A DNA stretch of 64,000 nt from Agarophyton chilense. Taxonomy: Eukaryota; Rhodophyta; Florideophyceae; Gracilariales; Gracilariaceae. Numbering within the stretch: the first letter of the stretch is position 1; every line of letters starts with the position of its first letter. The notes beneath the pieces were generated by a model, which saw only the letters and a list, made by a program, of their open reading frames with translations, was not told the DNA's origin and did no database searches. The position numbers were made by a program, and so were the translations under genes. The DNA lies in the NCBI GenBank assembly GCA_030374765.1, contig JARGXX010000132.1:22501-86500 (forward strand). The letters run 5' to 3'. Positions 10,340-20,800 of the stretch are shown here, one piece after another.

Positions 10340-11594
10340 TTCCAAAGTAAACTGGGACAGTCCTCGTACGAATTTTGTTCTGTATCGGAGCTAGGCCGGC
10401 GTTGTTAAGCGCTTTTCCCGTTTCTGCTAACTTGGCCTTGGTATCGTCAGAGAGGGAATGTATAGCCGGGTTCGAGGCTACTAGAGCCCCAGAAAGTGAT
10501 GGGGCCTTCTTTGAAGTTTCCTTAGGCTTGGGCTGTTGATTAGCGATTTCCTGGACGGGGTGGTGCTCGTCAGGCTCGAATACCCCTTCTTCGTTCTAAG
10601 GGGCTACCAACTGTTGGGAGATATTAGGAGCTTTCTGCAGCAGGATATGATGCACTAGCGCTGGGAGCTGGGTGATCAAATCATTCTATTGCTTTAGCTC
10701 TTGCTTCATACTTCTGTTTCCCAAGACTAGTTCATAAGATTTCGTGTGTTGCTCTTTATGAGTAAGTCTACCACAGAGGACTCTGGGGTGGAAACTGTGT
10801 TTAAGAGTGACGGTGTGGATCTGTCAAGCACTGCTACCTTTGACTTGACTATAATGCGCGGAGCAGTAAGAGTTTCAGCCGTTTCGGCGACTGATTCCAA
10901 AGTTTCCTTCAATTTGATGGGGCCTAAGAGCACAGGCAGTTAGAAGTCTGCCACGGGGGAGTTTTAAGTATCGAGTTGGTTTGTATCTTGCTGGGGTACA
11001 TTAGCAGAAATCCGTAAGAAGGATAAGGCCTTCTTATTACTTTAAGGTGTTACTGATATCTCCGAAGCTACCTTTTGCGGTGGAGTTAACTGCTGAGACG
11101 AGGTTGGTGCCTTGCAGTCTTGCAGTAGTTGGTCCAGTTTTGAAGAGGATACCTTACGTTGGCAGATGCGGCATTTAACGGCGAACCTTCCTGAGGATGA
11201 CCCATTTAGAGAAATCAAGTTTGGTTTCTTGCAATGAAGGAAGTTCAGATGTTCTTTCTTGCGAATAAAATCCGCAACAGAAGTCCTCTTTTTCGAGCGG
11301 GGCGTGAGCCGCCCCGAGTCGAGGGAGTCTTTGGAGACTAAGTGGTGGCCCTTCAGCATAATGCTGGGTAAAAATTCTCCACTTCTCGACTTCTTGTTTT
11401 GCCGTCAAGCCCACTGACAGGACATTGCTCCGGTGCTCTGAGGGGTGATCCTCTTCGACCCGGGATCTCTCTCTTCCCAGTGAGGTACATTTCTGCGTCC
11501 TACTGGGACGTACCTCAAGACTGAGCGCGTTGATCCGTACGGGGCTTCCAGGGGAGGATGCTAACAGAAGATATATTTTCACTGGTTGACCCAT
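10340..11594 (-). pseudogene. Possible LINE ORF1 region
   Basis: Upstream of the endonuclease on the minus strand are several open stretches in different frames. They are rich in Lys, Ser, Thr and Pro (for example about 10350-10590, 10727-10933 and 11042-11359), including CRICQRKVSSSKLDQLLQDC. Position and composition fit an ORF1/gag-like nucleic-acid binding protein of a LINE. I see no clear zinc knuckle or RRM. Frames are broken, so this is inference from position. Confidence 0.35.
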
Positions 11595-11600
11595 TCCGGC

Positions 11601-13153
11601 CGCTTGCGAGAACTTTGCACGGTTTGCAGTGGCTTAAATACCACTAAAAAAGAGGAAATTCCTGAAGGCTGACTGTAGAGGTCGCCGACGGATTGACGAA
11701 GACGGTACCCAGCTAGGGCAGAGAAAGAAGGCTAGGGGCTGATCGGTAAGTCCCGCAGACGCGGAACGTGACGCGCGAGTAGCGGCGGAGGAGCGAAATC
11801 TCCCGGTGTAGGCTGATCGGCGAGTGCATTCGGTGCGCGAGTCCCCGAAGGGAAACATAAAAAGACGAGAGACGAGGGCGATCCAGCGGTAGATCGGCGA
11901 TAGCTCGTGCGCGCGGCGCCCGATCGTCACCGAAACAGCGCGAGGAGGCGTGCAAGATGAGGGGGAATGTCCGAGTGTGTCGAACAAGTGACAGCAGGGT
12001 AGGACACACTTAGGGTGGCAGTCTGGCTGGGGCGGTACATCTTCTATAAGACATCTTAAGGCATTTGTTCAACAGTGTTTTCTATAAACATGAGATCACC
12101 ACCCTTAAAATTGTTGAACATCATTTTGCATGGAAAAGATCATTTTTGATAAGAGAGGTATACGTTTTTTCATAGTTGTTGGATTAATTCTGAGTGAAAT
12201 CTTCGAAGTTGTGGAAGTTGAAGCCTTGGGGCTTTCCGTGAGAAACAGTATTACTATATATGCGTTTTATGCAAGGCGAAGAGGCGTCACGACATACGAA
12301 TCATTACGTGTGCGCTGGGCCGTGTTCCGTAGTTTGCTCTGAAACAACTAAATTGCAGGGCTGCCAACGGTAGTGACACCCACCGTAAAAACAACTCAAC
12401 CCGTCAAACAAAATTGCTTCAAAATTCCAATTTTCGTAATTCGATGCACCCGGACAGTCCCCAACCGTAGCGATTTGGACCTAAAATTTTAGCCCAGGCC
12501 AAATTTCTGACCTAAATAGCCACAGAATACCTCAGAAGAGTGAGGGTGTGTATCAAATGTGCAATACAAAATATGGTGTTCTATTGGGCAAAGTGGCCAC
12601 GAGTTCTCTCGAAACGATCTATTCCCAAACTGCAACCCCTTTTCATCCCACACGACCGCCGCAAAAGGCAGAAGCACGTCTACTTCAGCTCACCGGGTCA
12701 ACGGAATTCCCGCGTGACCCAAATGCCGCGCTTTAGGGCGCGCCTTCATTGCAATCTACGGGACCACTACGGCGCAGCTTCAGAACTCCGCCCAGGCGGC
12801 GCCAGATTTCGCGATGCTAGCACATCTTGCCCGTCCAACATAAGCCCATCATCAGTACGAATCTGTGTCACAACCATAGCGCGGCGTGACTCCTCTATTT
12901 CTGCGCACACCACCGGCTCCGAACATTCACGCCGTGCAATCGGCCCCGATTCACGACATATTCACTGCGAGAGCACCCGCAGCCCAAAACGTTTCGCAAC
13001 AGCCATCAGTACATCACATGCACATCGTTCCTGCACCCGCATTGCTCGGAGGATGCTGTTATCGGGAGTAAGCAGAAGGGCGAGGATTTTTATTGAGCTA
13101 TTGCTGAAGTCTGCAACTCGAAGTACCAGCCTGCCCACCGCACCTGTCAGAGC
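11601..13153. other. Region without a recognisable gene
   Basis: G/C-rich sequence at 11.7-12.0 kb may be the 5' untranslated region of the LINE. From 12.0 to 13.15 kb there are overlapping short open frames on both strands (the longest at 12540-13166, plus) with no domain I recognise. Part may belong to the Harbinger-type element that follows. No terminal inverted repeats were found. Confidence 0.4.
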
Positions 13154-13695
13154 ATGGAGTCCGTGAAAAAGCGTGCAAAAAAGGTGACCAACGAGTGCCT
13201 TGCTTTTTACATCTGCACTGCATGCATTACGCGAGCAAACCCAAGCTGCACTAAAAAACAAGAATATATAAAGCTGGGTACTGCGCTTTACACTAAAGGA
13301 AATGGTACTTCTTCAGCAGACAACTGCGGACCGGAGCTCAAATTTAAGTGTGCGTGGAAAGAGCTCAAGGAACTTCCTATGTTTATGGATGCGTTGGACA
13401 CACGAACCCGACCAGCCCAGCGGTTGCAACCAGCGACAACGTCGGCAATATGTCACCAGAAGACTCTGCCGACTCGGATAAGGTGAAGGATATTAAGCCA
13501 TTTTCTCGTCCTATCGTTCGTCGTAAGGCTAAGGAGATTAATGGACGGGACGAGATAGCTCAGAAAAAACTAAAGATGGGAGAGAATATCTTGGCGGCAC
13601 AAAACCGTTGCAATGAAATTATGCAATCGCAAAATGAGTTGATGTTGTTCACTAGTCCACCCACTGTCAGTGATGACGGCGATGTGCAACAATAA
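13154..13695 (+). pseudogene. Harbinger-type accessory (Myb/SANT-like) protein relic
   Basis: Two overlapping frames, 13154-13486 then 13348-13695, together read like the DNA-binding accessory protein of PIF/Harbinger transposons. The first part (TNECLAFYICTACITRANPS ... KFKCAWKELKELPMFMDAL) sits where the Myb/SANT-like trihelix lies. The second has RPIVRRKAKEINGRDEI followed by a Lys/Gln-rich helix, like the C-terminal block of these proteins. A frameshift near 13.4 kb separates the halves. It converges on the transposase relic at 13828-14330, a common arrangement. Assignment is by motif style and context. Confidence 0.5.
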
Positions 13696-13827
13696 TTTAA
13701 GAGCATGCATAAGCGTGCGCTTAAACATCTGAATAAATCCGTGAATGCGGGAGAAAGTAGCGCGTAGTTCTAATTGTTACAGTTTGTCCATGCGGCAGCT
13801 GGAAAAGATATAACTCTTGCCAGAACT

Positions 13828-14330
13828 TTATGTTTCCTTTTGACTACACATTTGATCCATAACTACTTCTATAGTTTTCATGTACTCTAAAGCGCTCCTG
13901 ATGTATCTACTGTCAGAACACATAGATACAATGCTCCCAAGATGTGGAACTACGTCATCTGTTTCATCTCTTACATAGCACGGTTGGACACCTCTTCCGA
14001 CGTGCAGCGCCGCCTCTGTTGTACTGATCCCCCTTCTAAGTGTCTTTCGGTATTCCATCATGATATTGTGGAGTATAATGCAGCATTTTATAATGGAACC
14101 CATGCTAGACTTCTACCATAAATTGCTTGGAAAGACAAGAATATGTAACATAGCTTTCAATACTCCGGATGCTCTCTCAACCGTCTTACGGCGCCCTTCC
14201 TTGCAACCTGCACAATATGAATCTCATTTGTTCGCAGGATTAAATATGGTCTGTACAAAAAGCGGCAACTTGGCGTCGATGCTGCTGACAAGCCAAATAG
14301 GCTTGTTTTGTTAAAAAATACACCGCTAAG
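13828..14330 (-). pseudogene. PIF/Harbinger-type DDE transposase relic (plant transposon protein family)
   Basis: On the minus strand one frame reads IDAKLPLFVQTIFNPANK, stop, then GCKEGRRKTVERASGVLKA, then PSNLW, stop, and GSIIKCCIILHNIMMEYR. These are the diagnostic blocks of DDE_Tnp_4/plant transposon proteins: the (P)xFVKTI strand, the RKxVERAFGVLKAR motif holding the last catalytic region, and the CCIILHNMIVE block. At least two in-frame stops and missing N-terminal catalytic aspartates make it dead. Only the C-terminal third is recognisable. Confidence 0.75.
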
Positions 14331-14439
14331 AGTGTACTCCGGTGGTCTTAGGTACAAAGCAAAGGCGATCTTACTGGAAAGAAGAGAAGAATCAAAAACC
14401 ATTTTGTCATTTTCGAAGCTCAAGATCTCGAAGAACATG

Positions 14440-15955
14440 TACTCAATCTACAAACCTTCATCGACTATTGATTCTATAATGAGAGCAGGGGATTTGTTAT
14501 TCCTTTTCTATTGCCCATGATATGCATTTGGACAATATTTCCAAGCTCATTTGCACCAATCAGTCTAACCTAGTGTTCCAGAAAATCTCACAGCATCTGC
14601 TTAGTCAAAGAGCATATTAGTGTCCTGATCTGTGGGTTATTAAAGATGCATTTCTAGAAAACACTGTAAAACGAAATTAAAAAACAATTAAGACAAATTA
14701 AGCCGTAGAATTTCAAAAGCGGACGTATTATTCAAAAGAGTCTGCAGCGCGCTCCTAATCTCAAATAAGAATTGCCGTTGTATAATTCTGATACTTCTTG
14801 AGACCAATACGCCAGGTTAAGTCACGGAGTTGCTGGGAATATGTTTTTTTGGTGTTAAGATGGGGCAAAATTTTGTTTAAAAAATACACGTGTTACGCGA
14901 AAGCGCCGAGTACACATTTGGGCTGGATTAATTGGATTATTTACAAAGTGATCATTGTAGAGAAGTGTAGAAAAAAGATCGTTGTTGAAATTAAGATTTA
15001 ATGATCTGACTAGACGAGAGCCACGCTATCGGGGTGGCTGTTTTTGTTGCAGTCTGTTAATGTTTGTGATACAAGATCATCGATGACAGTCTCGTGTGCT
15101 GTTTGCAATCCAATTCCTTCGTCCATTGTGCTTGAGGTTTGAGAAAATGGGTCGATAACGGTGGGGCTTTATGAACATAATGTGGAGCAAATCGAAGAAA
15201 TAGTCCTGTCCATTTAGATTGCTACACGTTTTAGATGATTTAATAATTTAGCCTACTCTGGTGGAGATGCTTTAAGGCAAGGCAAGGCGAGAGAGGGGCT
15301 CCGGCCCTCCGATTCCAACACATTGGCCCAACACCTTGAATTAAATGGAGAATGACCCCACGAAAAATAATTGAAAATCCCCCAGAACTAACAAACCCTA
15401 AGAGGGGTCACAACCCCTGCATGGCCCCTACTCTTCGTAGACGCCCCTACTGTAAAAGGGGTCAAACAGCCAAATAATCCTACATTAAGAAAACAGGGTC
15501 GGTGGGGCAGGCCGTCAACTTCGAGGAGATACAGAGCGGGCCCAAGGTCTCTGCTCTCTGGCCTTTTCGCTTCCTGTTCTTTTGCCATGGCCGCCAAGCG
15601 CTGTGATTACCGCCACGATGCAGGACAATGCCACAGAGCCGCCATCTTCACAAGCGATCCTCACACCATTCCTGCGTTGAGGTCGATTGAGCAAAACTGG
15701 CCGACAGTTCGACCAGCAATTTATTTCAAAATCCTCGTGCGATAAGGGATCGCTCTACTGCCAAATCGGTCTTTTGCTTGCGGCCAACAACCGCTTTGTG
15801 CTAACTCGTGTCTCGTTATCTGCATCTGGTTTTCGATATAACTCACAAATTTCGTTGGGCGTATCAACTAAGGACGATTGAAGCGGGAGCATACGGAAGC
15901 GCAACGCTTTGACTACGACGGGTAGAAGTACACAACAGCAGGGAAGTGTCATCGA
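14440..15955. other. Region without a recognisable gene
   Basis: Short open frames on both strands with no recognisable domain. Composition shifts from A/T-rich (14.5-15.0 kb) to more G/C-rich (15.3-15.6 kb). A short stretch AAGGCAAGGCAAGGCG lies near 15272. Nothing further could be supported. Confidence 0.4.
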
Positions 15956-16549
15956 TCAAACGAAGTGTGCAATTCGATACTGCGGGATCCAAGGTGCACA
16001 TGATCGCGTGTCCTTCATGATGCGGTTGCCCAAGGAGAAATGTTCTGAAACACGGCCAGGCCCGTGCCCCCGATACAAGTTGCTTCTGGGGCTCAAATAG
16101 TCTGAAAGAGTAATTTTACTGAGGTTGCTTAAGCCAGTGACTTTGGTGTATACCAGTGTAAAGCGACTACCGTCGTTTATACGCCATACTTCAGAGGTGC
16201 AGATGAGACTATATTTGGAGGTCGTCATCGTTGGTTCTCTTGTCCAGAACGATTCCGAGCGAGCAGATACTCTAGAATGACAACGAGTCGATGCCTTTTG
16301 TGTGGGATCGAATCTGTTTGAAATTAGAAAACTTTGGCTGAAAAAGCCAGAGACCAACCGCTGTTCTCCATCGCACCTCAAGTCGTCTATGAAACTGTTG
16401 TGCGAACACACCTGAAAGCATTCACCTAACCCCTGTACCCATTGCTCGAGTCGCGGGCAAAATACACGTGGTAGCTGACACAACATAAACCCCTGCCGCT
16501 CGTAGCCCCAGTATAACGACTTCCCCTGTAACGCGGTACCGTCGCGCAA
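15956..16549 (-). CDS. Unrecognised 197-codon open frame
   Basis: A long open frame for this part of the window, containing SLYWGYERQGFMLCQLPRVF and a Ser/Arg-rich middle. I recognise no family, signal peptide or membrane segment. Composition is not obviously coding, and there is no TATA box or strong start context that I can point to. It lies between transposon relics and the gene island, so it could be a chance frame or a decayed element. Confidence 0.2.
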   Translation of the reverse strand: MRDGTALQGKSLYWGYERQGFMLCQLPRVFCPRLEQWVQGLGECFQVCSHNSFIDDLRCDGEQRLVSGFFSQSFLISNRFDPTQKASTRCHSRVSARSESFWTREPTMTTSKYSLICTSEVWRINDGSRFTLVYTKVTGLSNLSKITLSDYLSPRSNLYRGHGPGRVSEHFSLGNRIMKDTRSCAPWIPQYRIAHFV

Positions 16550-16845
16550 AACTCAGATATCGGAACACCACACCCTGATGCAGCAAGCAGAGGCTCAGAA
16601 GACAATTTGTACAGCCGAAGGTGAACGAGTGCCGGCTTTACAGCGTTTTCATGACTTTACGTGGAACGCGTCAGCCAAAATCGTATCTCCGCCGGCTCCC
16701 ATCGCGCTTAATGCAGTTCACCCCCAGCCCCATCACTTCCAACTGTTCACCGCATAAAACGCCCGCTTGTTCTCCACCATGTTGAGCATTCTTCAGACGT
16801 TCACCGCAAGGCATCTGAACATCTGACGTTAACCCACACAGTACA

Positions 16846-17487
16846 ATGATACCAACAATCGCCACCCACCACCCTCTTTCCACGGTCGCCGCTTCAAACA
16901 CTTCGCCGGCGGTGAACACTGCGCTGTCGTCGCAGACATCACTACTTGCTTCGTCTCCCGTCTCTTCACATGCTCTACCATCAGGACGGTGCTCTCCTTC
17001 TGGCCCAACCTCTGCCATGGCCACACCGCGACCGAAACGCGGTCGTAGAAAGAAGCGTCCGGATCTCACCGATGAGGAAAGAAAGGCATTACGCGCTCTT
17101 CAAAACCGAGCCGCGACACGCCGTTCCCGCGAACGCAGCCGGCTCCGCGCTGCCGAACTCAAGAATCAGTTGCAGCGTTCGTTACATCATAATCAGGTTT
17201 TGCAACGGGAAAGAGATACGTTGCTCTATTGCATGAAGCAGGTTCGCGTCAAGAGTAGCATGGCTCGAGCACCTCCGAGGCGACCCAATCCAATGAGTCT
17301 TTCGGTCATCCTTAACAAAACCGATGAGCCAGTGCCGGCTCGTCACCCATATATTGCAACCCCTCCTTCAAAGATGTCTTTAGACGTCGCCGTAACCCAT
17401 CCTTCCCCACTTTCTGTCACATCTGCTGCGTACACACCATCAGTCAACATGGCATTTCGAAAGAGCTATCACTCGCAAACTCCTTAA
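16846..17487 (+). CDS. bZIP transcription factor
   Basis: A 213-residue protein. Residues about 62-75 are a strongly basic run (TPRPKRGRRKKRPD), followed by a basic region with the bZIP signature NRAATRRSRERSR at about 87-99, matching N-x7-R DNA contacts. A leucine-zipper-like helix follows (L at AAELKNQL, LQRSL, NQVLQRERDTLL). The N-terminus is Ser/Thr/Ala/Pro-rich and the C-terminus Pro/Ser-rich, as in activation regions. The zipper is short, about 3-4 heptads. An in-frame TGA lies 21 nt upstream, so the ATG at 16846 is the first possible start. It should act in the nucleus as a dimer. It converges with MED12. The specific bZIP subgroup cannot be assigned. Confidence 0.8.
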   Translation: MIPTIATHHPLSTVAASNTSPAVNTALSSQTSLLASSPVSSHALPSGRCSPSGPTSAMATPRPKRGRRKKRPDLTDEERKALRALQNRAATRRSRERSRLRAAELKNQLQRSLHHNQVLQRERDTLLYCMKQVRVKSSMARAPPRRPNPMSLSVILNKTDEPVPARHPYIATPPSKMSLDVAVTHPSPLSVTSAAYTPSVNMAFRKSYHSQTP

Positions 17488-17897
17488 TTAACTGCGCAAA
17501 TGTTGGTTTTCTCGAACTTCTTCATTTTGTATATGCGTGAAGAGTGCGCCCTTACTTGAGCAAAGAGTCATCCCGTTTCTTCTCTTCATGCGATAATTAC
17601 GTTTGGCAAACTTACCATTACCTCCACATCATAACAATAACTGCACGATTACCAAAAGAAACACCCAAAGTTGAAGCTATAAAAACGTAATTGTTGTCTC
17701 TTCAGTAGGCTTTCAAGCGTTCTTCTCGAGAAGAAAACTAGGTTTGTCTCTCTAGCCCATCGCAGCATCTTGTCCGGGACATGTGACGACTACCACATTA
17801 TGATTTAGTAGTGCTTCGACCGCTCTTGAACCGCTAGTCTTTCACAGACATTCCCCTCAGCTAACAATCCGTCAGGCCCAGACATACCCGCTCGATT
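17488..17897. other. Convergent 3' intergenic region of bZIP and MED12
   Basis: A/T-rich spacer between two convergent genes, presumably holding both 3' untranslated regions and polyadenylation signals. No RNA gene or further open frame could be supported. Confidence 0.5.
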
Positions 17898-20800
17898 CTA
17901 CACAGCCAAACTAGCAAATGTGGAGTATGTACGTTTCAAATGCACAGTCCCCACAACCCTATCCTTGTCAATCATCATTTCACCTTGTCTCCACATATTC
18001 TCAGGTGGGATGGCACTAGCTTGATTTTCCCCTCTACCATATCCCTCCAACAACATCCAGTTATCTACAACGCTTCCGTCACCATTCAATACTCTTACAT
18101 GATTCGTGCTCGTAGTGCAGTATGTCGAGCTAGGCGGCAATAGACGAGCAATAGAATTCCGTTCAGATGACTCGACCCATCGCATGGCAGGTACCAATGC
18201 TGCTTCCAACGTCTTTTTCAATTCCTGGTTTATAGGCCATTCAAAAATCTGGCTTATCGCCACATCTTTCTGTGTGTTTTCGTCGCTTATGCTTAGTTCT
18301 TTAATACTCCTTAGACATAGATCCAGCAATTTGCAAGCAGCAGAAATCCCGCTCTTTGTCAAGAGTCCCGCAGCACTTTTCACTAACTTTGCGATTTGCT
18401 GGGCTCGCTGCCGCCACCAATCGGCCCTCTGTGGCAGACGTGGAGCTCTCAGTATACACAACAGCCTTGATTCCAAGGCATCCGAAATTATCTGCCCGTC
18501 TCTAAAGATATTACTGGGCACTCGTCCTTCTGCCATAGCTTCCGTCAAAAGCTTGCTCGCACTGACCAGTTGTTCAAATAATGAATCTTCCACATCCCCT
18601 GCGTGTTCAGGTTTCAGGTTTCCAATTGCTGTTTCCAGAAGAGCTCTCTGTGCCTCGTCTACCCGGCACCACTGCAGACAGACTGCTCGCAAGTCATTCT
18701 GGGAAGCGTCAACTATCAGACCTTTCAAGACGCAATCGAGACTCACTTGTAATCCACGCGAAGCCTGATGGCCTATGTATCCCGCAACGGACTGCATAAA
18801 GATCTCTTGCGGACAACATCGCAACGCAATTAGCACAAGACTGCGAGACAAATGCTTGCAGTTCAATTTTGTCGCCTGATTGCTCACTTTCAGACCAAAT
18901 TCATCTTCCTCTCCGCTCTCTCGGCGATGTTGAGCAAGCAGCGCCAACAGCATTTCAACTTTCCCAAAGGATGTAGTGCCAATCGTCTTCAGAACCATTT
19001 CCTCATCTCCTCCTGTTTGTTTTCGGCATAGAAGTGAAACCATGTTGAAAAGAGTCGCTGGGAGTCTTTTCTTATCATCCAGAGTACTTTTCTTCCCAAC
19101 TACAACGCGACTCCAATAAAAATCTACCCTGTTGCGCAGACGCTTTGCCAATTCCATGCTGGCATACGGTGCCAAGATTTTCCAGACCCACTTTATTGAG
19201 AACAATACTTCTAGTGATTCGGATGTGTTGGTATGCCCGTAGTAACAACCAAGAAAAAAAAGCGTCACCAACTCTAGAAGAATAGAGGGCCTTATGCCCT
19301 GGAGGCGCATATCGTTTTGGTGAGAGCAAATAAGATGCAGAGCTGTGGCTGAGTGTTGAGAAAACGATGACTTTGGAGACGAAGCGCATTCTGAACCCAA
19401 AAAAGAATCCCGCAGAACTGGTATAACGACGCTCCCAAAAACGTCACTGGCAGTACACCCAGATCCAAAAAGGGAAGCGATTGGAAAAGCACCGTTGATG
19501 GTAGTAAAATAAGCTCGAAGTTCAGAGATTCGGTCGCCATTCAGCTCTGTTTGGGATGCAAGTTGAGATACATCATCATCCGCATTCATACCAAGGTTTT
19601 CTTTCTTACTCAAGTCCAGCACATCAGCCAAAGCAATGCTCCCCGCTGGCTTCGGATCATGGAGTCCTCGCATACATGCTAAAGCCAAAGGAACACACGA
19701 CAATCCATTTCTATCACTTGCAATTTGTTTCAGATTTCTAGCAGCCATTCTTATCCAATATGAAGTCACTGGACGTATTCTACATCCGTAGTACCTCGCA
19801 AAAGATGACAAAGTTCGCATTAGTTGGGTTTCGAGATCCCGTGTTTTCCACGGCCTGCTCCAAATGTTCGTCATCAAAATGAAGATGCTCTCAAGGTATC
19901 CACATGCCGCGATATATCGCGAAAGATGTGATGCAAGTTGAGTAAACGCGATGGTCAAGTTTGCTCTTCTGGATGCCATGCATTCGTTGTTCCATAAGCC
20001 TCCACTGTCTAATCTGCTGAGCGAGTCCATCACCCATTCCGTGGCCGTTCCTGCCTCTCCGAGAGACACCATAAACGAGGCCATTGTAGCTATCTTTTCT
20101 TGCACCTCAGTAACATTCCCAGTGATCGATTTTAAGTCTCGCTGACACAAGGAATCAATAGAGGTAAGAATAACGTTTGTATCGCCTTGGCTAATAAGGG
20201 CATCGACTTGAATGTCCATAGCATTTACATCGCCACTGCAGGCAATCCTAATGCTTTTATCACAGACGCCACGGGGATAACACTGTTTCGTCGGCGAAAT
20301 ATACCCATACTTCCTGAGAATAGAACGACGGCAATCTGATACAGATTTGTCCACGGGATCCGGCAACAGAGCCAGACATTTAACAAGGAACGACGCACCT
20401 CGATGATTAGTGGCTGCAAGGCGCGACACATCTCGCACGAAACCCGGAAGCGAGAGCAGGTCGTGTCTGCAAAGATGGGCGATGAAACGAACAACGGAAT
20501 CATCGCCCTCTATGTTCTCTGCCTGTGTCCCTCCGTGCAACTCCTTGACAATACCCTCGCCTTTGCCAGTCTCAGGTATTCTATCGTTGGCGTAGTGCTT
20601 CAAGAAATGCCATATATCGCGTTGCAGTGGGGGTGAGGGAGGGCCGTTATTCAAATTGCCTAATGTTGGCGGTGTCATCGCGTTTCGAACTTGGTGAATT
20701 CCTTTCTTGTAACGCTTCGGTGTTGTTCTGTTTTTTGATGACTTGAGAGTTGTGGAGCCAGCGCTCGCAGGATCTGCTGCAAGTTGATGCAAAATGGCTG

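Larger units (their letters stand above)
8241..11600 (-). mobile_element. Decayed LINE (non-LTR retrotransposon)
   Basis: Read on the minus strand, the order is an ORF1-like region (11.6-10.3 kb), an APE-type endonuclease segment (9.9-9.55 kb), the tail of a reverse transcriptase domain with the YLGF motif (9.53-9.1 kb), and a LINE-type C-terminal region (8.93-8.27 kb). The reverse transcriptase catalytic core is missing between the second and third pieces. The element is interrupted by stops and frame changes throughout. Its 3' end faces the truncated LSU copy. Outer limits are approximate because no terminal repeats or poly(A) tail were found. Confidence 0.7.

Noticed and set aside
18106-18768. 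220-codon frame on the plus strand inside MED12
   Set aside because: It lies opposite the MED12 coding sequence and shows no domain of its own. Other long frames within 17898-22580 are rejected for the same reason.
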